This document shows, in pieces, positions 33,954 to 47,100 of a stretch of 64,000 bases of DNA. The translations under genes were made by a program, and so were the position numbers. This stretch comes from Lepraria neglecta (taxonomy: Eukaryota > Ascomycota > Lecanoromycetes > Lecanorales > Stereocaulaceae): contig CM065648.1 of NCBI GenBank assembly GCA_033220425.1, positions 1,054,001 to 1,118,000 on the forward strand, written 5' to 3'. Below the pieces are notes generated by a model that saw only the letters and a program-made list of their open reading frames with translations, did not search any database and was not told where the DNA came from. Position 1 is the stretch's first letter. Every line of letters starts with the position of its first letter.

Positions 33954-35601
33954 ATGGCTACGATTGTTTTGGGCGCCCAATTCGGCGATGAAGGTGTGTT
34001 CTCTCTAAAGCCACACTTTTGTGGTGAAACATCCTTTCTTTGGGCTGGATGTTCTGTTTCGAAAAACTATGCTGCGGACAGTCAATGGGCCTGAACCCCA
34101 CAAAGATCCCAGTTGGGCACTTGGTCGAAGCAAAATCTTGGTTGCGGCAGCTGATTGATCCCTTGCTGTACCGCTGTGCCGCTTTACAATTCCGTTCAAC
34201 TGACAATTTGTGCAGGGAAAGGCAAGCTCGTCGACATCCTTTGCGCGTCCTCCAACATCTGCGCGCGGTCAGCCGGTGGGAACAATGCGGGTCATACCAT
34301 CGTCGCGAACGGGATCACATACGACTTTCACATACTTCCCTCGGGTCTTGTCAGCCCAAATTGCATGAATTTGATAGGCTCAGGAGTGGTGGTTCATGTC
34401 CCATCGTTCTTCAAAGAGCTGGCAGATTTGAAATCGAAGGGGCTGGATACCGAAGGACGCATCTTCATATCGGATCGCGCCCATGTCGTGTTCGATCTAC
34501 ACCAGCTCGTAGACGGTCTCGAGGAACAAGAGTTGGGAAAAGGAGCAGTTGGAACCACAAAAAAGGGGATCGGACCCGGCTATTCGACAAAAGCTGCGCG
34601 CTCAGGTGTTCGGATATCCGAGATTTTCGACAAGGAGACGCTCGACCGCAAGCTACGAAAAATGGCTCACAGCTTCGAAAAGCGTTACGGTGGCTTGCTA
34701 CAAGGGTATGATGTCGAAGAAGAGATCAAAAGAATGGACGAGTACCGGGCAAAGTTGTCAGATTTCGTCGTGGATGCTGTTCCTTTGATCGAGAGTGCGC
34801 AGTCTTTACCCGATACAAAGCTACTAGTTGAGGGGGCGAATGCCCTGATGTTGGACGTGGATTATGGAACTTACCCCTACGTTACGTCTTCCAATACGGG
34901 CATCGGAGGTGTCTTTACCGGTCTAGCGCTCAACCCATTTAAGATAAAAGAGATCATTGGTGTGGTAAAAGCCTATACAACGAGGGTCGGGGGCGGGCCA
35001 CTACCTACTGAACAACTCAATGAGCACGGGGAGAAGCTGCAGTCAGTTGGCAGGGAGTTTGGGGTAACAACCGGTCGGAAACGAGTAAGTTGGTCTCTTT
35101 TCCTGGTGATCTACGCAGTCTCCGGGGCAGAATCCCCAACATTCACCGTATCGTCGGCTCAATGCCCTTGCAATCCGCGAAATCACACTCGTTTCCCCAG
35201 AACATATAAAAAGCTGCGGGCTCACATATAAATTGTAGCGATGCGGCTGGCTCGATCTCGTGATAGTGAAATACAGCACGGCGGTAAACCACTACACATC
35301 TCTCAACCTCACCAAACTCGACATTCTTGACGATTTTCCCTCGATAGAGGTCGCCACAGCATATAAAGTCGATGGCCAGATACTCGACTCTTTCCCAGCA
35401 GATCTAAACATGCTAGCGAGGGCTGAGGTCGTCTACACCACGCTTCCCGGATGGCAGAAGCCCAGTATGGGGGTGAAAGCCTATTACGATTTACCAAAGA
35501 ATGCCAGGGCTTATGTAGAGTTCATAGAGGAATTTGTGGGAGTCAAGGTCAGGTACATAGGTACCGGGCCAGCGAGAGAAGATATGATTGTACGTCCGTA
35601 A
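33954..35601 (+). CDS. ADE12: Adenylosuccinate synthetase
   Basis: Converts IMP, aspartate and GTP to adenylosuccinate, the first step to AMP; homodimeric cytosolic enzyme. Three exons (33954-33993, 34216-35084, 35239-35601) give 423 residues, the usual length. The first exon has only 40 bp ([14 protein letters not shown]), and the 222-bp intron splits the GDEGKGK phosphate-binding loop. Other signatures are [69 protein letters not shown] joined to RCGWLD across intron 2, and [12 protein letters not shown]. The catalytic Asp and His of these motifs are present. QFGDEG replaces the more common QWGDEG. The symbol follows the yeast orthologue. The disabled copy 5 kb upstream has different introns. 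Confidence 0.93.
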
Positions 35602-36360
35602 AACAGATACCTAGACTCTGAATAGATTCCAATTCATCCAGTCGTTTCTATGTCTGAATTCCTTCCGCTTTCTCATTATTTTTCGCACATCGCTTAGATA
35701 TGCTATCGATTCCAAACTGATCTGTCCTTTCAAACATTGGAGCGATTGACTACAAGAAGCCACCTGTTCTCACACAGATCGCTATGAAGGAATCAGGATG
35801 AATCCAACGAATCCATTCCCAAGCTCCAATACCACAAGGCTCCTCGCCAACCCAAACATAGCCTACTGAAACAAGCGTGGCCAGCCTTCGCCCCGTCCTC
35901 TTCCACCATGCCCCCCGCCTAACCCAATTACAACAACCTAAAATACCCTATAAGTGCGCCAGTCCCCAATCGCAGTCCGTGCACAACCCAGTGTTCAAAT
36001 AATAGCGAGTCTAGGTGAAACTTTACTCGCTCGCTTCCCGCTTGTCTATTGCAAACTACGCCTCACCCGCCCTTATCGCCGCAAGGAGGGGGGCGTCTGA
36101 TACAGCACTGGTTCCAATCCTACCGAGCGGACTAGTGTCTCACGATAAGAATTGGCTGCGTAACCAACCTGGGCTCATGGCGAATGACGAGTACAGCTAG
36201 CTGGGTCTTTGATCCTTTGTGGATCACTGGGCTATCGTCTCCCTATGGTTCCCTGTGGTGGGGTGATTTGTGGTTAGGATAAGTATGCCCTGCATCCATC
36301 CTTCTTTCCATTATCAATGTGCGGGTGGTTTTTCTGGAGGAACACCAGAGATAAAAGTTA
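35602..36360. other. Intergenic stretch, nothing recognised
   Basis: No gene, repeat or named motif seen between the synthetase and the GNAT gene. Confidence 0.5.
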
Positions 36361-37610
36361 ATGATAAGGAGCACGGATGAAGACAAATGGGCGGTGATGG
36401 CACCTAATCTGCCACAGATCCGTGTGGCTGATATCGATCTGTTGAGTGAATGGGATTTGAGTGAGAATGTTAGGGCGCTGGGCGATAGTATTCCTGGATA
36501 TCGATCCAGTGCCAGTAAGTACAAATACAGACATCCTTCTATCCTTACAGCATGCATTTCTCAGTCCTTACTTCCTCCCCGCTACCAGCCCACTATCATG
36601 CTTCAATCTATGCCTTACAGCCACATACACTCCACGTATTTACTGACTCGATTGTGACACAGCATTCCTAACAACCCTCCGCACAAACCTCCACCTCTCC
36701 ACCACCGACCTCTCCCCCTACAACAGCATCGTCTCGACCCCCACCTCCCCCGCCTTCACTTTCACCTCTCAACTCGCGCACCCCACACCCTCTCCTCTCT
36801 CAATCGGCGCCATTGCCCAGCCACCCAACGGCTACTACGACGTCCCAGAACCCAAATCCACGCCTATTCTCAAAACGAGCGCTGCTGGCCCCGAACATAC
36901 CGAGGAGCGGGATACCGCATTGAAGTTGATTGCGGAGAGTGTGAATGAGCAGAGGTGGTTGGCGGGGAAGGCGGCGGTGTTAAATCAGGTTACGGTTGCC
37001 GGTGTGCTGCTGTTCACCAGCATCCTGTGGAAATTCTGCTCGCTGGGGGTTCTTGCTATGATAACTATAACGCTTACGCTCCTCGGCCTGGCAACGCTTT
37101 ACTACATCACTCTCCCCTACGGCCACCTCGCCTTGGATATCGATACCGACTGGCTCGAAATTCCTCGCAAGAACGGCGGTCACGGCAAATGCGAAGATCC
37201 TATCGTGTTGGTATCTCGTTGGGGCGAGGAGATAATCGGAGCGCTGGTCCTCCGAGTAGTAAAAAGAGAACGGAAAGGCTACGTGCGGGCATGGACAGTG
37301 GAGTCCTCGTACCGAGGGAAGGGAATAGGCAGTGGATTATTAGAGGAAGCAGTACGAGTTGCATGGGGGAAGGGAGCTCGGTGTGTGATTTTCGAGGACG
37401 GACATGCTAGTAAGTTCGACCTCGCGATCTCTGAGAGAGAGCAGAAGAATGGCTTATTGGAACCTTGGGCTGATACGATGTCGTTGCGCAGATTCACACC
37501 GTGTGCTCCCAGAATCCTTCAGCGGTAGTTTTGACGACCAGGAAGCAAAAGCGAGGACGCTGCTTGCGTCAACGGTGGCGGAGATTAGGAGGGAGAAGAG
37601 TAGCAGATAG
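36361..37610 (+). CDS. Membrane-associated GNAT-family N-acetyltransferase
   Basis: Three exons (36361-36514, 36663-37409, 37492-37610) give up to 339 residues; a second ATG at 36400 (MAPNLPQIRVADIDLL) is an equally good start. Two adjacent membrane spans (residues about 165-215, VAGVLLFTSILWKF and AMITITLTLLGLATLYYI) precede the catalytic part. Motif A is TVESSYRGKGIGSGLLEEAV, with R-G-K-G-I-G for the CoA pyrophosphate. After the last intron the C-terminus is NSHRVLPESFSGSFDDQEAK and EIRREKSSR. The intron between GHA and NSHRVLP is needed for this conserved ending. The substrate is unknown. The gene converges on dynein heavy chain. Confidence 0.85.
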
Positions 37611-38103
37611 ATGACTTGATGATTTTCAGTTGGATGATACCCCAATGTCTTAGATTAACGAAATAATGCCAATATATTTTCTGAAATAATGCAGTAGTCA
37701 AAGTGCAACAAATGGCGACAGTTGCAAAGGCTGGTGTATTTCATTCTGGTTCAAATATGGGGGGTCCAAGCGGGTGAACTTGACTGCTACCGTGCTACAC
37801 CGAAGCACGTAAAGACTAGAATTCCGCTCTTTAGCATCATATCAGAGGACAGATTGATTGGAAAATTTGACAGCATGTCTAAGCTATGTGCTCGAAGAAA
37901 AATAAAAGCGACCGATTTAGTACAGACGGAGAAAAGCATTTGGGGTATATCCACCGATCCGCAACATGCCTTCCCAACTCCCAGACAATGCATCTATCAT
38001 TCTCGACCTCTTTCGAGAACGCCAGTAATGCTCGCCAAAACGCTATGACATGGCTTGAAAGCATTCTCTCCAACACAACAAAGGAAATATTGTATGATCC
38101 ATC
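37611..38103. other. Convergent 3' intergenic region
   Basis: 493 bp between the 3' ends of the GNAT gene and dynein heavy chain. Nothing recognised. Confidence 0.5.
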
Positions 38104-41100
38104 TCATTTCTCTCCATCCGCTTCAGCTGAGAGCTGCTCGCTCTCATCCAATATCTCTGTGATTCGTGCAAGGTTGGCAATCGTGTCCCTTCCATGGCCC
38201 ACCAGGAGCAACTTCTCTGCGTTTGCTGGAAGCCCGAGGTATGTAGGCGGTTCACGTTCAGGCAAGCGGTTCACCCATTCCATGAAATCCTTCATCTCGT
38301 TCCCTTCGGGAACCGTCAAGCTACCATCTCCCTCAGTGTAGACCTCTGCTTCATCCCTTGGAGCGCCTTTTACCAGCTTGTGGTCATCCTCGAAGGCTTC
38401 TGGTGTCAAGAAAGTGTTGACAAGCTCAGATAGCTGCTTCCAATCGCCTTCATTATCGATCTTGCCGCCGTATGTCTCTGTGATGAGAGTCCGAATCAGG
38501 TCCCAAGGGATCTTGACAGGAGCAACGTTTGTCCTTCCATTAGCGACAGCATCCATCCACGTGTCGATGATGTAGGCCGCACATTCATACTATGCAGATG
38601 TCAGTCTCATTTGGCGTGCTGGGGCATCATAGCTAGCACTTACGTCGCTGTCATTGAACTCCCAGAAGCCTTTCCACCCCAGAGTTGGCGCATACCGCAG
38701 CCGCTCTTGAATCACTGCATGTAGGAAAGACAGCAACAGGTATAGTCTTGCTTTCTCCCTTGGTTGCTGCATGGCTCGAACAGACAGGGTGGATAGGGAA
38801 TCCTTCATGTTTGCTCGCACTCCGGCTGGCTGCTCGTACATCAAGACTCGTGAAGCTCTAAGTAGGTTGACAGGTATCTTGGGACTCGTCTCCATGGAAA
38901 GGAACACTCGGAAGTCAGAATGAGGCTTGAGCGATCCAAGTCGTTTCTCCAGGCTCTGAAGCCAGATTGGTGCAAGGTGTACGTTCTTGATCAGTACCCA
39001 GGATCCGGTGGCGGCCGCGTTGCTGATGGCATTGTCTGCGCTGGCGACACCCTCATTGGATCCCATAGCGATGTACGAGCATTGAGCTTCCTTCTTCTCG
39101 ACCAGATTCTCGACCTTGTAACTTGCATCGAATCCGGGACTTGAGGCTAGCGCAACTGGAGTCGTGGGTGTGACTTGGCCAACAACTTCTTTGAGGTCGC
39201 CTGTGTTCTCGAACAATGACTTGCCGAACACTGCTGCGACGAATTTCTCCGCTGCCGGTACGAAGCGATCAAGCCTAAATAATTTGATCAACAAGAGCGA
39301 TCGAAGCTGCTGGTCTAGAGCGCTGGTCCCTTCCTCCCAAACGACTGGTACGAAATTCTCTGCTAGCTCCTCGGTAAGGAAGCGGTCCCAGTCTTTGGAT
39401 GAGATTTCAGAGATGAACGGCTTCAATGCAGACACACGAGCAGCCTTGGCCTGGGCGTCTCTGTGGATTTGGTCATCTGCTGAGGTATCGTTCCCCTCTG
39501 TGTTTTTGCTGAGGATGCTGTCGACAAGGCCTTTATCCATCAAGTACGGCGAAGCTTGAGCAAGCAGCATGGCGAATGTAACGCGATCCTTTTGCAGTAG
39601 ACTGAGCGAAGTCCTCCGGTACGTATTGACGAATAGATCGCGAAGGATGATTTCTCCCCTACCAGAATAGTCCTTGACTCCTTTGAGGTTCGCATTGCTG
39701 CGTAGTACCGAGTCAAAGATGTCGATAAAGTATTGCAAGGAGAATTGGTAGAAATGATTGAGGTGGTGAAGTTGCTCGAGGATTGCAAAGACAGCACTGC
39801 AGGCGCGAGCAATTGCATCGTATTGCTGGGTGATCATTTCCACTTCAGCCATGACACCATCCGTTTCAGCCACCTTCTTCGATATCTCCCCAGATTCCTT
39901 CTTGAGAGTCTCAAGTGTTTCAATCACAACGTCGTCATCGAGGATGTTACCACGCGATTGGTTGAGCGCTTGAAGTAGTCGCTTCTCGAGACCACGCAGA
40001 TGGGTATTAAATTCGCCTTGCATTTTAACAAGATTCGTGCGCCTCTGATCGACGTCTGGCCTCTCAGACTTGAGCACATCATTCAGTGACTGCGTCTGAA
40101 GACTGCTTTGTGTGACAGTGAAGTTGACGAAGGTAGTTCGACTACAGATGTCTGGCGGGAACATGGCCGAAGGATCTCGAGTGGACAGGTAGAGCTTGAA
40201 TGCTGGCGAGAAGTCGATTTCTTGTTTGCCAAGCTGGATCAATACACGACCACCAGTCTTTTGATATTCTTTGTTCAATACGTGGTTCAGCACTGGATCC
40301 AGGTGCTCGGCGTCTTGTATCAGGATTGGATTACCGAAGCGCAGGGAACTCTCAAGCTGCTTGATGAAAGAGTCGTCCAGGAAGCTGGTGACTGTAAGTC
40401 GACGGTCTTTGCACTCATTCTGCAAGAACTCCGTAGCACGTCCAGAAGGGTCAATGATCAGGGGGTACCGGTTGAAGCGTTTCAAGACGATTGCGTTCTC
40501 CGTGCATAAGTCATCGACGGGCAAGCCGTTCTCTTGCCACTTCAGCCGCTCGTCTGCATTTGACAGATACTCCGTGACTGGGTTGTGCATCTTGTATTTG
40601 ATGCCGGAGAGCCCCAGCTGATCCAGCCAGTCGTCGAGCATTGCTTTGCGTAACACCTGATCGTAGAGACCGCTGTAGGCAATGAAGGCTGCTGCCACCA
40701 GGACATCACCGACAATGGTGCTGATCTGAGTCTCGAATGATCTGCTTCCTGACTCCCATCTTCCCCGTTCTGCTGAAAGACTGTCAAGTAGCTTCACGCT
40801 TCGATTGACTTTGTTCTCGACTCGAGACATCTCTGATTTGATTGACTGCGTTTCGCTGATAAGAGCGGCATATTCTGACTTGTAAGTAGCAATGCTGTTC
40901 TCAAGGTTGTTGATGGTATTCTCAATGGCTTTGGCCTCCGCTTTTGTCTGCAACGCTGCCTCTTCGAGCTGGTCTGCCTCTTCACGCAGAGGACCAATGC
41001 GGTCTAGGATAGCAGAGAAATTGACTTGTGCCTCGACCCACTGGACGAGCGGACCGCAAGCCTTGCTGGCGCGGTTCACCTTCTCGTATGTGAAGTCCTC

Positions 41101-44100
41101 TTTGGAAAGAAACTCGTTCTGCATTCGGGTGCGGTGACTTCGTGTCATCTGGCGCTCATTGTCATAGCCCACAATGCTAGCAATGAAGTCGTCTTTGCGT
41201 ACAATACCCTGTATGGTTTTCCAGCTGTCGATTTTGTGACCGAGCAATGTGCACACGGCTTCCAAGGCAAGCTTAACACCAGATGGAGGGTTGCCCATTG
41301 AACGAACTTCAGTCAAGTGCTGACGCTTGATATTGCTGACGCTTTCTTGTGCACTGATAACAGCCGGTTCGGCCTTCGCAAGGTCCGAATTTACAACTTC
41401 CTTTCGTTTCGCTACCTCTTCTTCTTGCTTGTCAAGGTTGGCCTGGATTTCGAGGGAAGCGGTCTTGCGCTGCTCGGCTTCACGTTGATCGGCGACCATT
41501 CGTTGCAGCTTCTCGTTGGCCTCGGCGTCCTTCTTTTCCAGCTGGCCTTTCTTCTGTGCTAAGCTTGCTCGTAGATCTCGAACTTTGTCGACGGTGTCTT
41601 TCAGTTTTTCCAATCCGACATTGAGATGCCGCTGCTGCTCCTCAAGATCTTCACGCTTTTCGTTGAATAGCCGCACGCACTGATCAACAAAGTCGAGAAA
41701 ATGTCTAGGCGTGAGGAACGTCTTCCTTCCTTGTTGCTTGAGAAGACGTTGATTGAACCGATGGAGTGAGTGGTGCACATAGACCATCGAGTTGACCACT
41801 GCGTCGCGGTGGTTGGCGGGCAGCGTGAGATCGCGGTAGGCAACAGGTATACTGTCAGGCGCAACAAAATCAGGGCGATCGAGATCCACGGATTGGGTTA
41901 GCTCAGATCCGACTTGGAAGAGTGCCTGATCTGACCAATCACCGAACCAGTTCAGCACGCAACGGTTGAACAAAGCTGGGCTTGTTGCAGCCTTTGAGGA
42001 GAGTCCGTCTTCTGGTGGATTCATGGTGAAGACGATGTGCAGGTTTTTGACGATCTGTTGAGTAAACCACTTGTACAGCTCTTCTTGAGAATCGAGAAGG
42101 AGTCCTTGCCGTTGGGCGCCCTCTTTACAGGCAGTCATGAGGGCCTGGAATTCGTCTCCTTCGAAAAGCCCTGGCACTTCTGCGTTCGCGAGTAGCGTGT
42201 TCATGCGTTCAAGGAAGCCGGAGTCCAACACATTCGATTCGTCCATGATGAAGCAGATCTTTTCGCCTTTGCAGCCAGACCGGCGTAGCACATCTCGTAA
42301 GTCGTCGTCAAAGTCGCTTGCAGAATATTTCCCATGCACCTTGATCTGGAACACCTTGAGCCCGTTCATCCACGCAACAAATCTTGAGAGCGTTGTCTTG
42401 CCACTTCCGCTGACACCAATCAGGATCAGATGCCCTTGCGGTTGACGGAACACCCTGTCAATTCGAAGTACATGTTCAAGCGCATCATTGAATAGGATGA
42501 TAGGCGTATCCACCTCTTCCTCGCAGAAAGTCTTCAATCTTGCTTTGACAAATTCTCTAAGTTGTTCTCGCTCCACGGGCACGTAGTTCTTAGAAAGCCA
42601 GTTAGAGAAGAGGATCGGTCCTCTTAAGGCAGATTCCTCGTCCATGTTCGGGAAGTGCTCCAGCGCAACGCGACGAACCACGTCGTAAGTCCATTTGCGT
42701 TCATCTTCTGCTACGAGTCTGTCTTGGAACAATCGTAGAGCTTCGTGGGCCCATATCCTGACAAGCCCCTCCACGGAAAGATTCTCCAATGGTTTGATAG
42801 CTTCGTACAGCCCGCGAACCCACCTCGTCAGTTCACGAGGCGAGTAAACATAATGTGGCTGGATCTTGGGTGTAAAGCGTTGCTGTGTTTCGCTGTAGAA
42901 TTGTACCATCGCTTTGGTAAGAGGATCAGAGTAGCCGCGAAGATTTGGGATAATCTTGAGAACAGCACTGTTAAATGCACCGTAGATTTGCTGAAGGGAG
43001 ACCTCTCCAGGATAGTCGACCATGACCAAAGGAGCATGTCTCAGGAATCGTGCACCCATCGGCGTTCGTCCAGCATCAGTCGGAGGGTTGCAAGCTCCAA
43101 CAAACTGAATTCGTTCGAGTGTGACCCAGGTCTTGTCTGACGTTCGCCAAAATCCATTCTGTTCGACTAGTTGGCGGAGGAAGGCTATAGCTCGTTGCGT
43201 CCCATACTTGTCTAGAGCTGGAAGATTGATTTCATCGCAGAAGAACACCAGCCATTTGCCGATCTGCGTTGGTGACATGACAACCCCGTTTAAAGTTTTC
43301 CGGTATTCACAGTATTGGTCGAATGTCTTAATTAGCAAGTCTGGTGTAGTCGCACTTGAGAAGTTCAATCCAACGACTTCCATGTACGGCAATTTGCGCA
43401 GAGCACTGAAGAGGGTCATGGTCTTGCCAGAACCTGGTGGACCGCAAAGAATGAGAGGCTTGTGTTCGGCAAGCCAGGAGTACAAGACATCCTCGTGGCG
43501 TACTGTGTCCAGTGTCGGAATGACGACGTCGGTTTGAGTGACTGAATGGGTATTGATCTCAATACCTGGGACCTGAGACTGCCAAGGCGTCCACTCCGCC
43601 CTCGGAAGCGAGACATCGTAGTCGATCAAGGAAGATGATTCGCTAAGCAGCGGCGTGTCAAATGTCGTAAGGTTAGCAATGTATTCGCCAAAGGCTTTTC
43701 GTTCTCTGATCGGGCAATCTCCAACTAGTGCCCAGACCAATGCAAGTAGCATTTTCTTGGAGGTAAAAGACTCAACTTGTTCCGGATCCAATGGAAAGTC
43801 CTCGTGCTGTATGTTGTATTCGATAATCGTCCTGCATGCTTTGTTCAGGAGGGAGAACAGAGTATTGAGTGCTCTGATCTCTGTGAATTGCATGATGTGA
43901 CTGTACTTCTGCGCTTCTTTAAGGGCGTTGTCGAGGAGGTGCTCGGTCCCGAAGAAATGCTGAAGCAGATCTGCAACCTGCTCCTGCATTACTAGGGCTT
44001 TAGCTGACGTTTGGCCTGCTGCCTCCTCATCGAGCTCATCAAATGCGGTACTTCGGAGACCTTGGAGATAGTTTGCGACCAGCATATCGGAGGTGACAGT

Positions 44101-47100
44101 ATCGTCGCTGAGCCAAACCATACCGCAACGACTGACAGTCGCCAGAGTGGCATACTTGAGAGTCTCAACCTCAAACAATATGCGAACGTTTGGAGGCAGG
44201 CCGAGACGTTCTCCGTTGGGTAATGTGAGGAGCTTGTTGTCGTCCAAGACACTGTTGAGATTTTCGACCCACTCAGGATCCACGTCACCATCGAACACAA
44301 TCCAGTGTCTCTTTGAATCCTCTCCACGTAAGTTGTCGACTATTTTGCGCAAGATGCTTGTGAATAGACCGTCTGTCCACTCTCGTGTCGTGCTGTCGAG
44401 GCTGCCGTATAGAGCTTCTTTCGACATGACTTTCGAGTCAATGATGTGGCAGACGCCTTCTACACCTTCAGCTCGTTGGAGCGCTCTGAGAAGGACCTTC
44501 CAGATAGCAGATTTGCCGGACCCAGAATCGCCGACCATCATGACTCCGTGGTGGATGCCTTGTATCTGATAGAGTTGTAATATCTTCGTCATCCACGTAT
44601 CATTAATCACAAGGTGTCTCTCCGCAGCTTCGGTGCGAATGGCATTTTCCAATTTCTCCAAATTGGCGGATACGTAATGGACGCCAGGGAAGGCCTCTTG
44701 CTCGACGCGTTTCATTGTTTCCACGTCGCCACGGATAAGCTTCGGTGCTATCGTCTCTCGAATACTCTGCACGATGATTTGATGCTCCAAATCTTCCTCG
44801 GCTTGTGCATCTTTCGTATTTGTTGTGAGTCTGGTCCGCTTCAGGCCACCGGAGCTGACAAGGACGCTTTTCAACGCCCGCAACCCAAAATCGTAGTGAG
44901 CTTGTTTGGTCAATTGAGCTGCACAGCTGTCGAAGAACGGCACGGTCTGCTTGGAGAGCTGCTTTGCTTGCTTGAAACCTTGAGAATAGAGCATGACCTC
45001 AGCGATGAGTTCTTTATCGGGTTTCGACATTGCTACGCTGCGGAAGAGCTTCTTCAGATTGTCTGGCAGATTCGACCGTCCAGCATATCCAGGGTTCATT
45101 GTGATGAATATTCCAGTATTTGCATTTACGGGGAATTGTCGTCCCGCCAGCTCAATCTGCGCATTGCCGGATTCGATGCCGTTCTTCAGGCCTAGTTGGA
45201 TGTTCTGGATCTGCTGAGAGACGGCCGAAAGTATGCGTTCCTCCAAACGATTGAACTCATCAAAGCATCCCCAAGCACCAACCTGGCAGATACCGAGAAA
45301 AATGCGGCCCATTGCCTGGAAGTCGAACGTGTCGTCACAGTTGAACACCAATGTGAACCTGCCAAGCTGCACACCAAGAGCCTTGACCGACTCCGTCTTG
45401 CCGGTACCTGCTGGGCCATAGGGAGATCCACCAAGACGTTGCGCCATTGCTTGCGTGCAAGTAAGGAAACAACGGTCGGTCAATGGGGTTCGAACAAGCC
45501 TGTCCGGAACGCCAAGATACTCGAAGCCATATGCGAGATCAGCATTAGCCATCTTGATACGAAGGCGATCAGCGAAATCACCCTCGGGCTTGTAGATGTA
45601 GCGCATCTGCAGAAGCCACAAGTAATGAGTAGGAGCGGTTGCATTGGCGCTGATCAGCTTTATGATAACATCGCGTTGGTGGACGAATTCCGTGATCAAG
45701 TGCTCGCACTTCTTCCTCATCAGAAGCTCGAGATCTCCCAGAACGGTGGATGCCAAAATTTCGAGCAATTTGACCGACACATCATGTAAGGATTGAAGCC
45801 CGCCACCACCAGAAGTTAGAGCGGTATCGACAGACGAAGTCCAGGCTACTTGAGTGGCAAGTACGACTACTTGTGCTGGAAAAGCGACGAGGTAATTGTG
45901 GAAGGATGTAGTGTCGATTTCTGGCGAGCTTAGCAGTGCTTGAAAAGACTCCACGGCCTCCCCAAGGAGTTCAGCTAATGAGGACTTCATGTTGTTTTCT
46001 AGTGCAGCGAGCCAGTCATTGATCTTGGGGGTCTTGACCAGGGAGATAGGTCTCTTGAGATGAACTTGCTCGCTTTCTTTCGAGGTGAAACCGGTAATGG
46101 TGGCTTCTTCTTCCATCAAAAGCCCGGACAGGCCGGCAAACATCTTCCGGAAGTGCTTCGCAATTCTCATGGTATCGTTGCTGTTACCAATGATCTCAAG
46201 CAGGTCCTCGTCACCAACGAAGTAGAATCTGGGGAATGAGATCCGTTCGCGCTCGAGATATTCTCCTAGAGCCTTTTGAATTTTGTTGAGCAACTCGGCA
46301 AGGCGCTCCAGCGACTTCTGCACACCTGAGATGTTGAGCACGTCAAGGACGAATGGGGATTTGTACACCTTCTTTAGCACTGCAAAGAACTCCGAGTTGA
46401 TGTTCTGAAATCTCGAGGATTCGACCGGTAGCAAATGCTTGATATCGGCGTTGCCAGTGAAAACTCCTTCTAGATAGACCCACTGTCTTTGCACGTCGAT
46501 CCAGACATCGAAGAGCACATGCACGCGATTGAGCTTGTCTTCCCAGGAAGAAGCTTCCTCATCGAACTCTTTATAGTAAGGCGAGTGTCGCATTGCCTGT
46601 AAAGAATTGAGATTCTCGCTGCACTTGGCGAACAGATCGTCCCAGCCTCGTATCAAACGACACTTGTTCTGATAGTTGACCAGCTCCAAAGAGTAGTTTT
46701 GCCAAGTATCACGCACTTGCTTCAGGAACTCTTCCAGCGCCATCTCTCCTTGCGCTTGAGCAATGATATCTCGAATGATAGTTTCGCTCGAAGCAAGTTG
46801 CAGGTCCCAAACGTCGCCGAGGCTCATCGAGACTGGAGAGTATCGTTTTCCAGGCTTCAAAGCTTTGTAAATCTTGTTCCAATGACGTTCGCGAACTGCT
46901 TCTGACTTCATGTCGGAAAGGAGTGGATTGACTTTCAGCAATTGGCGGAGGACTGATTGTATGTGCTCGAAGGCAGCATACTGGCGCATACGGCTCGGCA
47001 TCTCTTTCGTCATTTTTATCAGTCCATCAATTGATTGCCGCAGTTTCCTGGGTTGCACGCTACTCCAGAGAGTCTCCCTTAGATCATTCAGGCTCGTCCA

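Noticed and set aside
34040-34711. 223-codon plus-strand frame
   Set aside because: Arg-rich shadow of the adenylosuccinate synthetase exon.
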